Below are positions 36,949-45,536 of a DNA stretch of 64,000 bases, in pieces. Source of the DNA: Sulfuricurvum sp. PC08-66 (GTDB lineage Bacteria > Campylobacterota > Campylobacteria > Campylobacterales > Sulfurimonadaceae). Position numbers and translations under genes: made by a program. Every line of letters begins with the position of its first letter. Positions within the stretch are counted from its first letter, which is position 1. The notes beneath the pieces were generated by a model, which worked only from the letters and a program-made list of their open reading frames with translations, was not told where the DNA came from and made no database searches. The stretch spans positions 124,001 to 188,000 of the forward strand of contig JQIT01000008.1 of the NCBI GenBank assembly GCA_000830255.1. Reading direction: 5' to 3'.

Positions 36949-37974
36949 ATGTCTGCAATGGAACGAATCACACAAGCTATTGAAGCGATTAAACGCGGCG
37001 AAATGGTCGTAATGATAGATGACGAAGATAGAGAAAATGAGGGTGATTTAGTTTACGCGTCCGTTTTTAGCACACCAGAGCATGTAAATTTTATGGCATC
37101 GCACGCCAAGGGGCTAATTTGTGTAGCAACCTCAGCAGAAATCGCTCAACGCTTAGCATTAGCTCCCATGGTAGCACGTAACGACTCTTCCTATGAGACA
37201 GCCTTTACTGTCTCTGTGGATGCAAAAGGTGCCAGTACGGGGATCAGCGCCTACGAGAGGGATATGACCATAAAGATTTTGGCTAATCCGCTTTCACAAG
37301 CACAGGAATTAGTTCGCCCTGGTCATATCTTCCCACTTATTGCCAAAAACGGTGGTGTACTTATACGCACAGGACACACCGAGGGGAGTGTCGATTTATG
37401 CAGATTAGCAGGATTGGCACCCTCTGCAGTTATCTGTGAAATCATGAAAGAGAATGGGGAAATGGCTCGACGTGATGATTTGGATGTTTTTTGCCACAAA
37501 CATGCCCTCAAAACCGTTTTTATTTCCGACTTGGTTGAGTATCGATTGCAAAATGAGACACTTTTGCGTCAAACAAAAGAAGAACTCATAGATTTTGATG
37601 GCATTGCTGCACGAAAATATCAATTTGAAGACCATCTAGGACATTTGCATACAGCAATAATGTTTGGAGAGAAGAGTCAAACTATGGCCGTAAAAGTGCA
37701 CAATATCATCCCCGATATCGACCTAATACTCGACAATATCAAGTATAGACACCTTGTGGATGCCATGGAATATCTCAAAAAAGAGGGTGGGCTCTTATTG
37801 TTTATCGACAGTGCAGAGCGACACTCCAAAGAGATGAAAGAGTATGGCATAGGAGCTTTGATGCTCAAGGCATTCGATGTGAAGAATATTCGCCTTCTCG
37901 CCTCATCGAACCGTACCGACTTTGTGGGCATACATGGTTTTGGACTGCAAGTTGTTGAGCAAATAGTGCTCTAG
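36949..37974 (+). CDS. ribBA: 3,4-dihydroxy-2-butanone 4-phosphate synthase fused to degenerate GTP cyclohydrolase II domain
   Basis: 341 aa. The N-terminal RibB half is complete: MVVMIDDEDRENEGDLVYA (acidic metal loop), GLICVATS, DAKGASTGISAYER, RPGHIFPLIAKNGGVLIRTGHTEGSVDL. It makes the four-carbon riboflavin precursor from ribulose 5-phosphate. The C-terminal half (about 215-341) has GTP cyclohydrolase II-like order, but the three Cys zinc ligands and the usual arginine-rich loop are missing, so cyclohydrolase activity is not expected. Helicobacter pylori RibBA is similarly degenerate. A separate ribA gene would be needed. ybgC starts 1 bp after the stop. Confidence 0.92.
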   Translation: MSAMERITQAIEAIKRGEMVVMIDDEDRENEGDLVYASVFSTPEHVNFMASHAKGLICVATSAEIAQRLALAPMVARNDSSYETAFTVSVDAKGASTGISAYERDMTIKILANPLSQAQELVRPGHIFPLIAKNGGVLIRTGHTEGSVDLCRLAGLAPSAVICEIMKENGEMARRDDLDVFCHKHALKTVFISDLVEYRLQNETLLRQTKEELIDFDGIAARKYQFEDHLGHLHTAIMFGEKSQTMAVKVHNIIPDIDLILDNIKYRHLVDAMEYLKKEGGLLLFIDSAERHSKEMKEYGIGALMLKAFDVKNIRLLASSNRTDFVGIHGFGLQVVEQIVL

Positions 37975-37975
37975 T

Positions 37976-38341
37976 ATGCAAATTCGAGTTTATTATGAAG
38001 ACACAGATGCTGGCGGTGTAGTCTATCACGCGAACTATCTAAAATTTTGTGAGCGTGCTCGTAGTGAAATACTTTATGCAAAGGGTGAAACGCTTTCGAT
38101 AGAGGGTGCGCAATTTGTGGTTAAATCGCTTCAAGCTAATTATCATGCATCTGCAAAGCTAGGAGATATTCTCGATATTACGACACGCGTAGTAGCCGTA
38201 AATGGTGCTAGTGTTGATTTTGAGCAAAACGTTTATAGACAAAATACTCTTTTGTTTATACTCAATGTTCGAGTCGTTCTCGTCAACCAGCAGGGCAGAA
38301 TTGTACGAATATCAGAGCGAATCGCTCAAATTTTTACCTAG
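37976..38341 (+). CDS. ybgC: Acyl-CoA thioesterase, YbgC type
   Basis: 121 aa hot-dog fold. The signature YYEDTDAGGVVYHANYLKFCERARSE contains the catalytic Asp of the 4-hydroxybenzoyl-CoA thioesterase-like group. In E. coli YbgC hydrolyses short acyl-CoAs and belongs to the Tol-Pal region; in Helicobacter the homologue acts on acyl-CoAs. No tol genes are adjacent here. It overlaps the convergent periplasmic protein gene by 4 bp. Confidence 0.92.
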   Translation: MQIRVYYEDTDAGGVVYHANYLKFCERARSEILYAKGETLSIEGAQFVVKSLQANYHASAKLGDILDITTRVVAVNGASVDFEQNVYRQNTLLFILNVRVVLVNQQGRIVRISERIAQIFT

Positions 38342-39522
38342 TCTACGCGCTTAAATCCGTAACTAGTAGGTGTGTATATATGAATTGGATAGATAATTTG
38401 ATTATTTTGAATGGGGAGATTAAACTCTCTAGGTTCATCGATAACCTTTGAGAGCAGCAAATCAATGCCAAGAGTTGTTGCAAAATTAATACGGTCGTAA
38501 ACGATATTGTTATTAAAAAGCTCGTTTGCTTCGATAAGAATATTGTTTGTATTTTCAATCGAGTTCGCAATAAGCATATTGCGTCGATCGTTCTCTTGAG
38601 TAATTGAGAGCAATAGCGGGGAGTAATTTATCTGCGTTGAGAGTATCGAGGCTGGCTCAATACCGTAGAGTGTCAGCTGCGAGAGGATAATTCCCGTCGT
38701 AACCGTAGCAGTATTTACGAAAATTGTCCCATCTTGCAAAAGTTCATTGTCTTTAAAATAGGATTTCAGGTCTGACTCTTTGCGGCTCATGACTGTCGCA
38801 AATTGAATCCATCGCGGATCGACATAGGAAGAAGCCAAACCGTTGAGTTGTTCACCTAAAAAACCTTCGTCATAAAAGAGTCCAACATAGCCCTTGGTGT
38901 ATCGCATCAGGCGTTTGATTTGCCCCTCGTAATCGATACCGCCAAAATATAGGGTAGGGTGTGGATTTTCAAGATCACCGCGAAAAACCGTAGGAAAAAA
39001 GAGCGTGAGCTTGGGCGCCAACGTATTGATATTATGCGCTCCAGTCAAGGTAACAGGCGCAATAACATAAGAAAACCCATCCTTTTGTATCTGAGCTAAA
39101 GCATTCTCGATGGTTGCGCTCTCTTCATCCTCGATATAGTAAGTCTGGAGCGTAAATGCATGATTTTTTGCAACCAGATAAGCAAATACCGCATCATTGG
39201 TGGTGACGGCATATTTGCCAATTTTTTTATCGGGCACCAATAGTGCGATTTTGAAGTGCGCATTAAAATGATTACGTTTTATATTGAGAAACGTTGCATA
39301 CATCATCATCTGCTCTTTTAGGCTCACATCGGCAATCGTATTCTCAAAAAGCGCCAAAAAAGAGAATATCTCTTCATCGTCAAGGTGCTCTTGCAGGCAC
39401 GCCGAGGTGCAGGGTTGCACTTGCGTATTGATGATGAAATTTTGGGCCGTTGAGATATCTGAAGAGAGGTGGCTTTTACTCCATGCGAAGGAGAAAAGCA
39501 AAATTAACGTGACGATACGCAT
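38338..39522 (-). CDS. Periplasmic binding-protein-fold protein (possibly LpoA-like)
   Basis: 394 aa with a cleavable signal peptide (MRIVTLILLFSFAWSKS). The rest has alternating strands and helices like a type 1 periplasmic binding fold: FKIALLVPDKKIGKYAVTTNDAVFAYLVAK, FSYVIAPVTLTGAHNINTLAP, YVGLFYDEGFLGEQLNGL, TIFVNTATVTTGIILSQL. An early CTSACLQ pair may form a disulfide. Penicillin-binding protein activators (LpoA) and amino-acid receptors share this fold; nothing identifies a ligand. Its ORF starts within the 3' end of the uracil-DNA glycosylase gene (19-bp overlap). Confidence 0.65.
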   Translation of the reverse strand: MRIVTLILLFSFAWSKSHLSSDISTAQNFIINTQVQPCTSACLQEHLDDEEIFSFLALFENTIADVSLKEQMMMYATFLNIKRNHFNAHFKIALLVPDKKIGKYAVTTNDAVFAYLVAKNHAFTLQTYYIEDEESATIENALAQIQKDGFSYVIAPVTLTGAHNINTLAPKLTLFFPTVFRGDLENPHPTLYFGGIDYEGQIKRLMRYTKGYVGLFYDEGFLGEQLNGLASSYVDPRWIQFATVMSRKESDLKSYFKDNELLQDGTIFVNTATVTTGIILSQLTLYGIEPASILSTQINYSPLLLSITQENDRRNMLIANSIENTNNILIEANELFNNNIVYDRINFATTLGIDLLLSKVIDEPREFNLPIQNNQIIYPIHIYTPTSYGFKRVD

Positions 39523-40181
39523 AAATAATTGGCTATTTTTTTAAGATGTTCGAACATTGGGGCGCGATAAGAGGGATTTTGAAGTATAAATTTTGGATGA
39601 TAAAGCGGCATAAGCGCATATCCTTGAAAAGTTTGAATCTCTCCCACGGCATTATCAAATGGCGCAGCATTACTCGTGAAGTAATTGTAACTTAGCTCCC
39701 CTAAAGTGACAATAAGCTTCGGAGTCACCATCTCTATTTGCTTGAGCAAAAATGGCTTACAACTCAACACCTCAGAAGAGACAGGGTGTCTACCTCCTGA
39801 TGGCATACATTTGACAGCATGCGTATAGTATATGGAGTCAACGGAACGTTCTAAAACTTTCTCTACCATTTCAACAAATTTTTGTCCTGCATTCCCATGC
39901 AATATTGCGCCGCTCTCTTCGGCTAAAGAGGGATAATCCCCGACAAAAAACAGATCGCTACTCGTCGTTCCTAGACCCCAAAAAGCTTGTTTACGTACTT
40001 TTGAGAGGTCGCATAAATGACAATGCTTGATTTGAGCAATTAACGCCTCATGAGAGCTTGCCATAGGAATTTGCAGCTCCTCTTGCGCGTTTGAAAAATC
40101 GAGCGCATCGACATATGCATGACCCATTGCGCGCAAGGAATAGAGTGTGTGAAGTTGTTTCGTGGCTTGATAGGAAATCAT
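39504..40181 (-). CDS. Uracil-DNA glycosylase family protein (iron-sulfur type)
   Basis: 225 aa. The Fe-S glycosylase pattern is present: HCHLC at the start of the domain, then KCMPSGGRHPVSSEVLSC, giving four cysteines in two pairs. The catalytic strand FVGDYPSLAEE replaces the GEAPGxxE motif of family 4 enzymes with GDYPSLAEE, and the C-terminal MPLYHPKFIL carries the conserved His. It removes uracil from DNA. The Gly-Glu-Ala to Gly-Asp-Tyr change makes the exact subfamily uncertain. About 60 extra residues precede the domain. Confidence 0.86.
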   Translation of the reverse strand: MISYQATKQLHTLYSLRAMGHAYVDALDFSNAQEELQIPMASSHEALIAQIKHCHLCDLSKVRKQAFWGLGTTSSDLFFVGDYPSLAEESGAILHGNAGQKFVEMVEKVLERSVDSIYYTHAVKCMPSGGRHPVSSEVLSCKPFLLKQIEMVTPKLIVTLGELSYNYFTSNAAPFDNAVGEIQTFQGYALMPLYHPKFILQNPSYRAPMFEHLKKIANYLCVSSR

Positions 40182-40217
40182 GAAAGTATTATCTTAAAAA
40201 AGCAGTTAAAGGGAGGT

Positions 40218-40238
40218 AAAAGCGCCTCCGAAGAGGCG
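40218..40238 (-). terminator. Intrinsic terminator of the superoxide reductase-like gene
   Basis: On the minus strand CGCCTC-TTCG-GAGGCG forms a 6-bp stem with a stable TTCG tetraloop, followed by GCTTTTA. It begins 12 bp after the stop codon. Confidence 0.7.
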
Positions 40239-40249
40239 TAGAGAAGGGG

Positions 40250-40636
40250 TTACTCAGAAACAGTTACGGAAGTTGGAAGTGATTCCCAGATACCATGCTT
40301 CGTACAGTAAGCTTGAGCAACAAGCTCCAGCTTAGAGCCAGTTGGAACGATGTTAAATGTTACTTCAGCGTGATTTTTTTCATTGCCGAGTGCACCTGGA
40401 ACGAAATCTGCGCGCGCCAAAAGTGTTTGACCATTGTATAGCGCCATGTTTGCAATGTAGTGATCAAAATCATCTGGATGTGAGTACTCATTACCCATTT
40501 TGACGGTCACTGCAAATTTTTGCCCTTTTTTAGCTGTGCTTGCACAGTGAATGAAAGGAGAGTGGCGATCGATATAATCTTTTTTCGCTTCTCTCTCAAC
40601 TGTATCGATATCAACGTAGCGGTTAATTGTAGGCAT
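40250..40636 (-). CDS. Superoxide reductase-like (neelaredoxin/desulfoferrodoxin centre II) protein
   Basis: 128 aa from the ATG at 40636, preceded by AAGGAAAGAAAG. The mononuclear iron site is visible: HSPFIH near residue 25-30, SHPDDFDHYI and, near the end, YCTKHGIW, giving four His and one Cys. The N-terminal rubredoxin-like domain of desulfoferrodoxin is missing. Such proteins reduce superoxide to hydrogen peroxide without making oxygen, a microaerobe strategy. A complete sigma-70 promoter and an intrinsic terminator show it is a single-gene transcript. The TetR gene upstream runs the same way but is a separate unit. Confidence 0.88.
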   Translation of the reverse strand: MPTINRYVDIDTVEREAKKDYIDRHSPFIHCASTAKKGQKFAVTVKMGNEYSHPDDFDHYIANMALYNGQTLLARADFVPGALGNEKNHAEVTFNIVPTGSKLELVAQAYCTKHGIWESLPTSVTVSE

Positions 40637-40656
40637 CTTTCTTTCCTTGTATTTCG

Positions 40657-40685
40657 AATTTACACCACAATTGTACAAGCCTCAA
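40657..40685 (-). promoter_or_regulatory. Sigma-70 promoter of the superoxide reductase-like gene
   Basis: TTGAGG, 17-bp spacer, TAAATT on the minus strand, giving a leader of about 14 nt that holds the ribosome binding site. The spacer contains TTGTACAA, a perfect palindrome. Confidence 0.6.
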
Positions 40686-40733
40686 CTTTAAGAAAACACA
40701 ATTACTCTGCTTGTGTATTCGAGCAAGTTATAT

Positions 40734-41297
40734 TTAATGTTGAATAATTTCAAGCAAATGCGTAGCCAAATGCTCTTTGTAGAGTTTTATCGAAGGTGCC
40801 TTTGTATGCGCGCCCATTCGATAGAGCATGATTGCTCCTACTAACATATCAAACAGCGGAGTAGGTTCTAGCAATTTAAACACTCCACGTCCCACGCCAT
40901 AGGTGTAAAGCTTCACAAACTCCTTGTCGAGACCCTCCAAAAGCTGTGCATTGGCTTTGTCGCAATCTTTTTTTTGGCTCGATAGCTCCCGCATAATAAG
41001 TGAGAGGGAGGTAAGCTCAAAAGAGAATAGGGCGTCAATATAGAGATGTAGCTCTTCGATAGGTGCAGCCTGTAGTTTGAGAGCGGTATGGCGCAAAAAA
41101 TAGTCGATTGTCTCTTTTAGAACAGCGTTATATAACTCCTGCTTGCTTTTGTAGTAGTGATAGAGCGTTGCTTTGTTTTTGCCTGCCTCCTGTGCAATGT
41201 GCGCCATCCCCACACCATCAAATCCAAATTGACAAAAAAGCTTCCGTGCACTCTCTGTAATAGCTGTTTGCGTATCCAAGGCACTTCTCCTGCGCAT
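40734..41297 (-). CDS. TetR-family transcriptional regulator
   Basis: 187 aa from the ATG at 41297. The N-terminal helix-turn-helix is MAHIAQEAGKNKATLYHYYKSKQELYNAVL (positions about 33-62), a typical TetR DNA-binding domain. The C-terminal ligand-binding part (about 70-187) is helical without recognisable specificity. Three palindromic operators lie immediately upstream (41299-41368), the first ending 2 bp before the start codon, so the protein very likely represses itself. No transporter or efflux genes are adjacent, so its regulon lies elsewhere unless it acts on glyS. Confidence 0.9.
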   Translation of the reverse strand: MRRRSALDTQTAITESARKLFCQFGFDGVGMAHIAQEAGKNKATLYHYYKSKQELYNAVLKETIDYFLRHTALKLQAAPIEELHLYIDALFSFELTSLSLIMRELSSQKKDCDKANAQLLEGLDKEFVKLYTYGVGRGVFKLLEPTPLFDMLVGAIMLYRMGAHTKAPSIKLYKEHLATHLLEIIQH

Positions 41298-41298
41298 T

Positions 41299-41368
41299 AT
41301 CAACCGACTGGTTGATATTTTTATTTTTCTTCGACCGATTGGTTGATTGTATCAACCGAATGTTTGAA
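41299..41368. promoter_or_regulatory. Three TetR-type operator palindromes
   Basis: Sites: 41299-41316 ATCAACCGACTGGTTGAT (perfect arms), 41330-41347 TTCGACCGATTGGTTGAT, 41351-41368 ATCAACCGAATGTTTGAA. Centres are 31 and 21 bp apart, about three and two helical turns, so all three face one side. A TACAAT -10-like hexamer for the TetR gene (minus strand, 41346-41351) lies between sites two and three. Confidence 0.75.
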
Positions 41369-41403
41369 ATACCCTAAAAAGCCCCAATTAACGCTAAGCA
41401 GGT

Positions 41404-41409
41404 TAAAAT
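41404..41409 (+). promoter_or_regulatory. Probable -10 element (TAAAAT) of glyS
   Basis: TAAAAT overlaps the first in-frame ATG (41408), which makes that ATG unusable and supports the ATG at 41438. It lies 35 bp after the last TetR operator. Confidence 0.4.
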
Positions 41410-41437
41410 GGCGCAATTTTTTATCGAGGTAATGTCT

Positions 41438-43480
41438 ATGTTGCAATCGTTGCTAGTGGAGATTGGGGTTGAAGAGCTGCCCGCTATTCCCTTCCTGAAA
41501 GAGCTTCCCAATATCGAAGCAAAGTGGTTAAAAATTCTTGAAGAAGCACGCCTGCAAGGTGATTTTGAGTTTTATTACACGCCCCGTCGATTGGTGTTGT
41601 GGCATCGTGAGTTTTTGACGCAACAGCCTGACGCTACGGAGGAGTTTTTTGGAGCACCTTTGAGCGTAGCGTACAAGGACGGTGAACCCACGCAAGCGGC
41701 ATTGGGATTTGCAAAAAAGTGCGGAGTAGATATTTCGCACGTTTCAAGCACAACAAAAGAGGGCAAAGAGGTCCTCTACTTCTCCAAAACGGTCGCAGGG
41801 CGTCCCAGCAAAGAGCTTTTGGCTTCAATGCTGAAAGCCTTTATAGAATCACTCAATTTTGGCAAAAGTATGCGCTGGGCATCCAACAGTGAGCAGTTCA
41901 TTCGACCCATTCGATGGTTGAGTGTTATATTGGGGCACGAGGTGGTTCCATGCGAGCTTTTTGGGGTCACTTCACAAGCCTTTACCTACGCACATCGACA
42001 ACACAGCTTTGAACCTCTTTCTTTCAATGGACCCAAAGCCTATTTCGAGGTTCTCGAAGGTGGGAAAGTATCGCTTTTTTCCCAACAACGACGCGAAAAA
42101 ATTCTCCAAGATTTTGCGCAACTAGAAAAAATGCATGGGGTCAAAATAGAGATAGATAAGGGGCTTTTGGATGAAGTTGTGGCGATTACAGAACATCCAA
42201 CGGCAGTAATGGGTAGCTTTGATGCAACTTTCTTGACACTTCCCAGCGAAGTTATTGTCACTTCCATGCGCGAGCATCAACGCTACTTTCCTGTCTATGC
42301 CAATGGCGCACTAACGCACCATTTTGTCGTAGTTAGCAATGCGCTTGCGACCGATTTTGGTCAAATAGTCGCTGGAAATGAACGCGTATTGCGAGCACGA
42401 TTGAGTGACGCGCTCTTTTTCTACCAAAACGACCTTTCAAGAGGCTTGCAAAGCAAAGGATTAGACCGTGTCGTCTATATGAATGGACTCGGCTCTCTTG
42501 CAGATAAAGTCGAACGTGAAAAAGCAATTGCAACGCTTCTCTTGGAGTATCACGCTACGTTTTTTACGCAAGGCTTGGCGCTTACACATGCTCAAATCCT
42601 AGCGCTCGTAGAGCGTTTTTTTACTATCAACAAAGCAGATTTACTTACCGAAATGGTGTATGAGTTCACAGAGCTTCAAGGCATAATGGGAAGCTATTAC
42701 GCCAAAGCACAAGGGGAACATCCCCTCATAGTAACCGCTATGAATGAGCAATATTTGCCAAATGGGGAAGCAAGTGCATTACCGTCAACACTTTTTGGCG
42801 CATTGGTGGCAATGAGCGTCAAGACGGAATCCATCATGGGACTTTTTAGCATCGAGCAGATTCCAACGGGTTCGCGTGATCCTTTTGCCTTGCGCAGGGC
42901 TGCTAATGGACTTTTACAAATTGCTTTGACATTCAAAATTCCACTCTCTATAGATACGCTTCTTGGCTCTGCTGATGCAATTTTTGGTAATTTCGATACG
43001 AAAGCTTTACGTCTTTTCATTTTCGACAGGCTTTACAGTCTCTATGCAGTAAACCCCTCTATAATCAAGGCAGTTTTGGCTTCTGGAGAGAGTGATATTG
43101 TAGTGATTGATCAAAAAATTTCTGCACTCAACACACTTGTCGCTACAGAGGATTTTCGAGAGTTTGTTTCACTCTTTAAGCGGGTTGCCAATATCTCAGA
43201 AGATGCACCACGAAACCTCACTATCGATACGAACGCCTTTATAGAACCCATTGAGCATGAGCTTTATAAAGCTTTTGCGCAAATCGAGACACAAAGCTAC
43301 GCAACGATTAGCGACAAGCTCGACGCACTTTACGGTTTACGTTCATTGTTGGGGCGCTATTTTGAAAATGTAATGGTTAACGCGCAAGATGAAACGTTGC
43401 GCAATGCACGCAAAGGGCTTATCGGTGCAATTTATGGTGCATTTAGAGATATTGCAGATATCAAAGAGATAGCACTCTAA
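41438..43480 (+). CDS. glyS: Glycyl-tRNA synthetase beta subunit
   Basis: 680 aa. The start MLQSLLVEIGVEELPAI matches the family N-terminus, with GAGG 8 bp before the ATG at 41438; the ATGs at 41408 and 41432 are poorly placed. Conserved segments include FYTPRRLVL, RPIRWLSVILG, VITSMREHQRYFPV-like VIVTSMREHQRYFPV and DPFALRRAANGLLQI. GlyS binds the tRNA and works with GlyQ (alpha, not in the window) as an alpha2beta2 enzyme. The DALRY-type tRNA-binding tail is present near the end. The mnmC-like gene follows after 1 bp. Confidence 0.96.
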   Translation: MLQSLLVEIGVEELPAIPFLKELPNIEAKWLKILEEARLQGDFEFYYTPRRLVLWHREFLTQQPDATEEFFGAPLSVAYKDGEPTQAALGFAKKCGVDISHVSSTTKEGKEVLYFSKTVAGRPSKELLASMLKAFIESLNFGKSMRWASNSEQFIRPIRWLSVILGHEVVPCELFGVTSQAFTYAHRQHSFEPLSFNGPKAYFEVLEGGKVSLFSQQRREKILQDFAQLEKMHGVKIEIDKGLLDEVVAITEHPTAVMGSFDATFLTLPSEVIVTSMREHQRYFPVYANGALTHHFVVVSNALATDFGQIVAGNERVLRARLSDALFFYQNDLSRGLQSKGLDRVVYMNGLGSLADKVEREKAIATLLLEYHATFFTQGLALTHAQILALVERFFTINKADLLTEMVYEFTELQGIMGSYYAKAQGEHPLIVTAMNEQYLPNGEASALPSTLFGALVAMSVKTESIMGLFSIEQIPTGSRDPFALRRAANGLLQIALTFKIPLSIDTLLGSADAIFGNFDTKALRLFIFDRLYSLYAVNPSIIKAVLASGESDIVVIDQKISALNTLVATEDFREFVSLFKRVANISEDAPRNLTIDTNAFIEPIEHELYKAFAQIETQSYATISDKLDALYGLRSLLGRYFENVMVNAQDETLRNARKGLIGAIYGAFRDIADIKEIAL

Positions 43481-43481
43481 A

Positions 43482-44579
43482 ATGCACGCTCCCCACTATG
43501 ATGCAGTTCTCATTGGCGGGGGCATTACAGGCTCTTTTTGTGCCTATTTTTTGGCGCAAGCAGGAAAAAAAATCCTTTTAGTCGATGCGCCGTCACTTCA
43601 TCGACCTGCAAGCTTAGCGGCAGGGGCTTTCATTACGCCCAAGATTGGTAAACCAACGCTTTTAAGCCACTATACTGATATTGCCTACGCCTTTGTTTTA
43701 GAGCTTTATAAAACAGAGCAGTTCAAGGCTTTTTTTCATTCCACTCCTTTGCTTCAAATCCCTCAAGAGAGCCGCGATATTGACATTTTTGCACAGTGGG
43801 CATCCTCGCATGATACAGCTATTGCACCTCATGATACTCCTGTAGGGACACTCCTTATAGAAGAGGCAGGCATTGTTGACGCTGCAAAAATATTGCATTT
43901 TCTACAACAGCACTTTGAGGTCTCACACAAAGAGGTGCAAGAAATTCATCGCACTTCTTTGGGATGGAAGGTGGAAGAATGGAGCACTAGCCATCTAATA
44001 TTGGCGCAAGGCGCCATGCCTGCACTCATCGATGAGCCCTATATGCAAATACGCCCTGTTTGGGGAGAGCGTATCGAAATCGAGGTTCCAATCGAGCACA
44101 ATGCATACACACGACATCGTTTTGTTTCACTCTCAGCTACGCTTGATGAGAAGCGCATCATTATTGGGGCGACGCACGAACAGGGCAAAAGAGAGGGCGC
44201 ATTATCACCAACTGCCATTTCTGCTCTATTAGCGAAAGCACAAGAGATGCTACCATTGTCACCACAACCCAAGATAATCGACCACCGCGCAGGTGCAAGG
44301 GCGGGTACTGTGGACTATTTACCGCTAGTAGGGCGTATCGTCGATGCAGACGCAACTTTGGCAGCACATCCCAGGCTCAAAAAAGGCGCACGAATCGATT
44401 CTGAAGCATTCACCTATCACACGAATGTTTCGATTATCAACGGCGTGGGAGGCAGGGGGTTTGTATTGGGACCATGGTTAGCATGGCTTTTGACGCAAAA
44501 CATCCTATTAGGGGAGGCAATTCCACACACATTGGAGCCTCAGCGTCTTTTTGTACGCTACGCAAAGCGACTAAAATAA
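43482..44579 (+). CDS. FAD-dependent oxidoreductase, stand-alone MnmC(o)-like
   Basis: 365 aa, DAO superfamily. The FAD-binding start is AVLIGGGITGSFCAYFLAQAGKKILLVD. The C-terminal half has GARAGTVDYLPLVGRIVD and GVGGRGFVLGPWLAWLL, close to the C-terminal MnmC pattern (RDHLPLVG and GSRGL). MnmC(o) oxidises cmnm5 to nm5 on wobble uridine 34 of tRNA; in most bacteria it is fused to the methyltransferase MnmC(m), which is absent here. A general D-amino-acid or glycine oxidase is the alternative. Genes for tRNA biology (glyS) precede it, hemH follows after 9 bp. Confidence 0.65.
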   Translation: MHAPHYDAVLIGGGITGSFCAYFLAQAGKKILLVDAPSLHRPASLAAGAFITPKIGKPTLLSHYTDIAYAFVLELYKTEQFKAFFHSTPLLQIPQESRDIDIFAQWASSHDTAIAPHDTPVGTLLIEEAGIVDAAKILHFLQQHFEVSHKEVQEIHRTSLGWKVEEWSTSHLILAQGAMPALIDEPYMQIRPVWGERIEIEVPIEHNAYTRHRFVSLSATLDEKRIIIGATHEQGKREGALSPTAISALLAKAQEMLPLSPQPKIIDHRAGARAGTVDYLPLVGRIVDADATLAAHPRLKKGARIDSEAFTYHTNVSIINGVGGRGFVLGPWLAWLLTQNILLGEAIPHTLEPQRLFVRYAKRLK

Positions 44580-44588
44580 GGAAAAAGT

Positions 44589-45536
44589 ATGAAAAAAGCT
44601 CTAGTATTGCTTAATATGGGTGGGCCAAATAGCCTCGATGAAGTCTCTCTTTTTTTGAAAAACATGTTCAGCGATAAGCATATTTTGCCTATCCCCAATC
44701 GCTTGGTGCGGTCATTGGTTGCGTGGATAATCACGAAGCGTCGAACGCCTATTGCACAAGAGAATTACCGTCAATTAGGCGGCAAATCTCCTTTAGTTTC
44801 CCACTCAAATCATCTACGAGATGCTCTTCAAGAGAGGCTAGGTGATGAGTGGATAGTAACGCTTGCCATGCGCTATACACCTCCTTTTGCACATGAAGCC
44901 ATAGAAGAGTTACAGACCGCTACCATTTCTCATCTCTACTTACTTCCTATGTACCCTCATCACTCAACAACCACAACAGACTCTTCTGTGGAGGATTTTT
45001 TGATGTATATGAGCATGGCTCATTGGGATGTCACAACCACAATCATGGGACACTATTACGCATTTCAATCATACAATGAAGCTATTGTAACATCGATATT
45101 AGAAAATATCGAACACAAAGAAATCGCAACAACCTCGCTTATTTTTTCAGCGCATGGACTTCCTCAAAGCGTTATCGATAAGGGAGATTTGTATGAAAAG
45201 CATATTGAAGCGCACGTAGAGATTCTGAAAAAAATGCTTCGTGAGAAGGGGGTGGTTTTTGCAGATGTGACATTGGCTTATCAGTCTAAAGTTGGTCCTA
45301 TGAAATGGCTAGAGCCTTCGCTGGAAAGTGCCTTGGAGAAGCAAAAAGAGTATAAAAAAGCTCTCATTTATCCTATTGCCTTTACCGTAGACAACTCCGA
45401 AACAGAATTTGAACTCTCTATCGAGTACGCGCACAAGGCAAAAGAGCTGGGATATGACTCGTACAGAGTAGTTCCCGCACTCAACGCGCATCCTATGTTC
45501 GTCGATGCTCTTACAAAAATGGTTCAAAATGCCTAA
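44589..45536 (+). CDS. hemH: Ferrochelatase
   Basis: 315 aa. Signatures: LLNMGGPNSLDEVSLFLKNMF at the start, the active-site His in IFSAHGLPQSVID, VTLAYQSKVGPMKWLEP, and NSETEFELSIEY with the catalytic Glu. It inserts Fe2+ into protoporphyrin IX, the last step of haem synthesis. It ends with an 8-bp overlap with the HAD phosphatase gene. Confidence 0.96.
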   Translation: MKKALVLLNMGGPNSLDEVSLFLKNMFSDKHILPIPNRLVRSLVAWIITKRRTPIAQENYRQLGGKSPLVSHSNHLRDALQERLGDEWIVTLAMRYTPPFAHEAIEELQTATISHLYLLPMYPHHSTTTTDSSVEDFLMYMSMAHWDVTTTIMGHYYAFQSYNEAIVTSILENIEHKEIATTSLIFSAHGLPQSVIDKGDLYEKHIEAHVEILKKMLREKGVVFADVTLAYQSKVGPMKWLEPSLESALEKQKEYKKALIYPIAFTVDNSETEFELSIEYAHKAKELGYDSYRVVPALNAHPMFVDALTKMVQNA

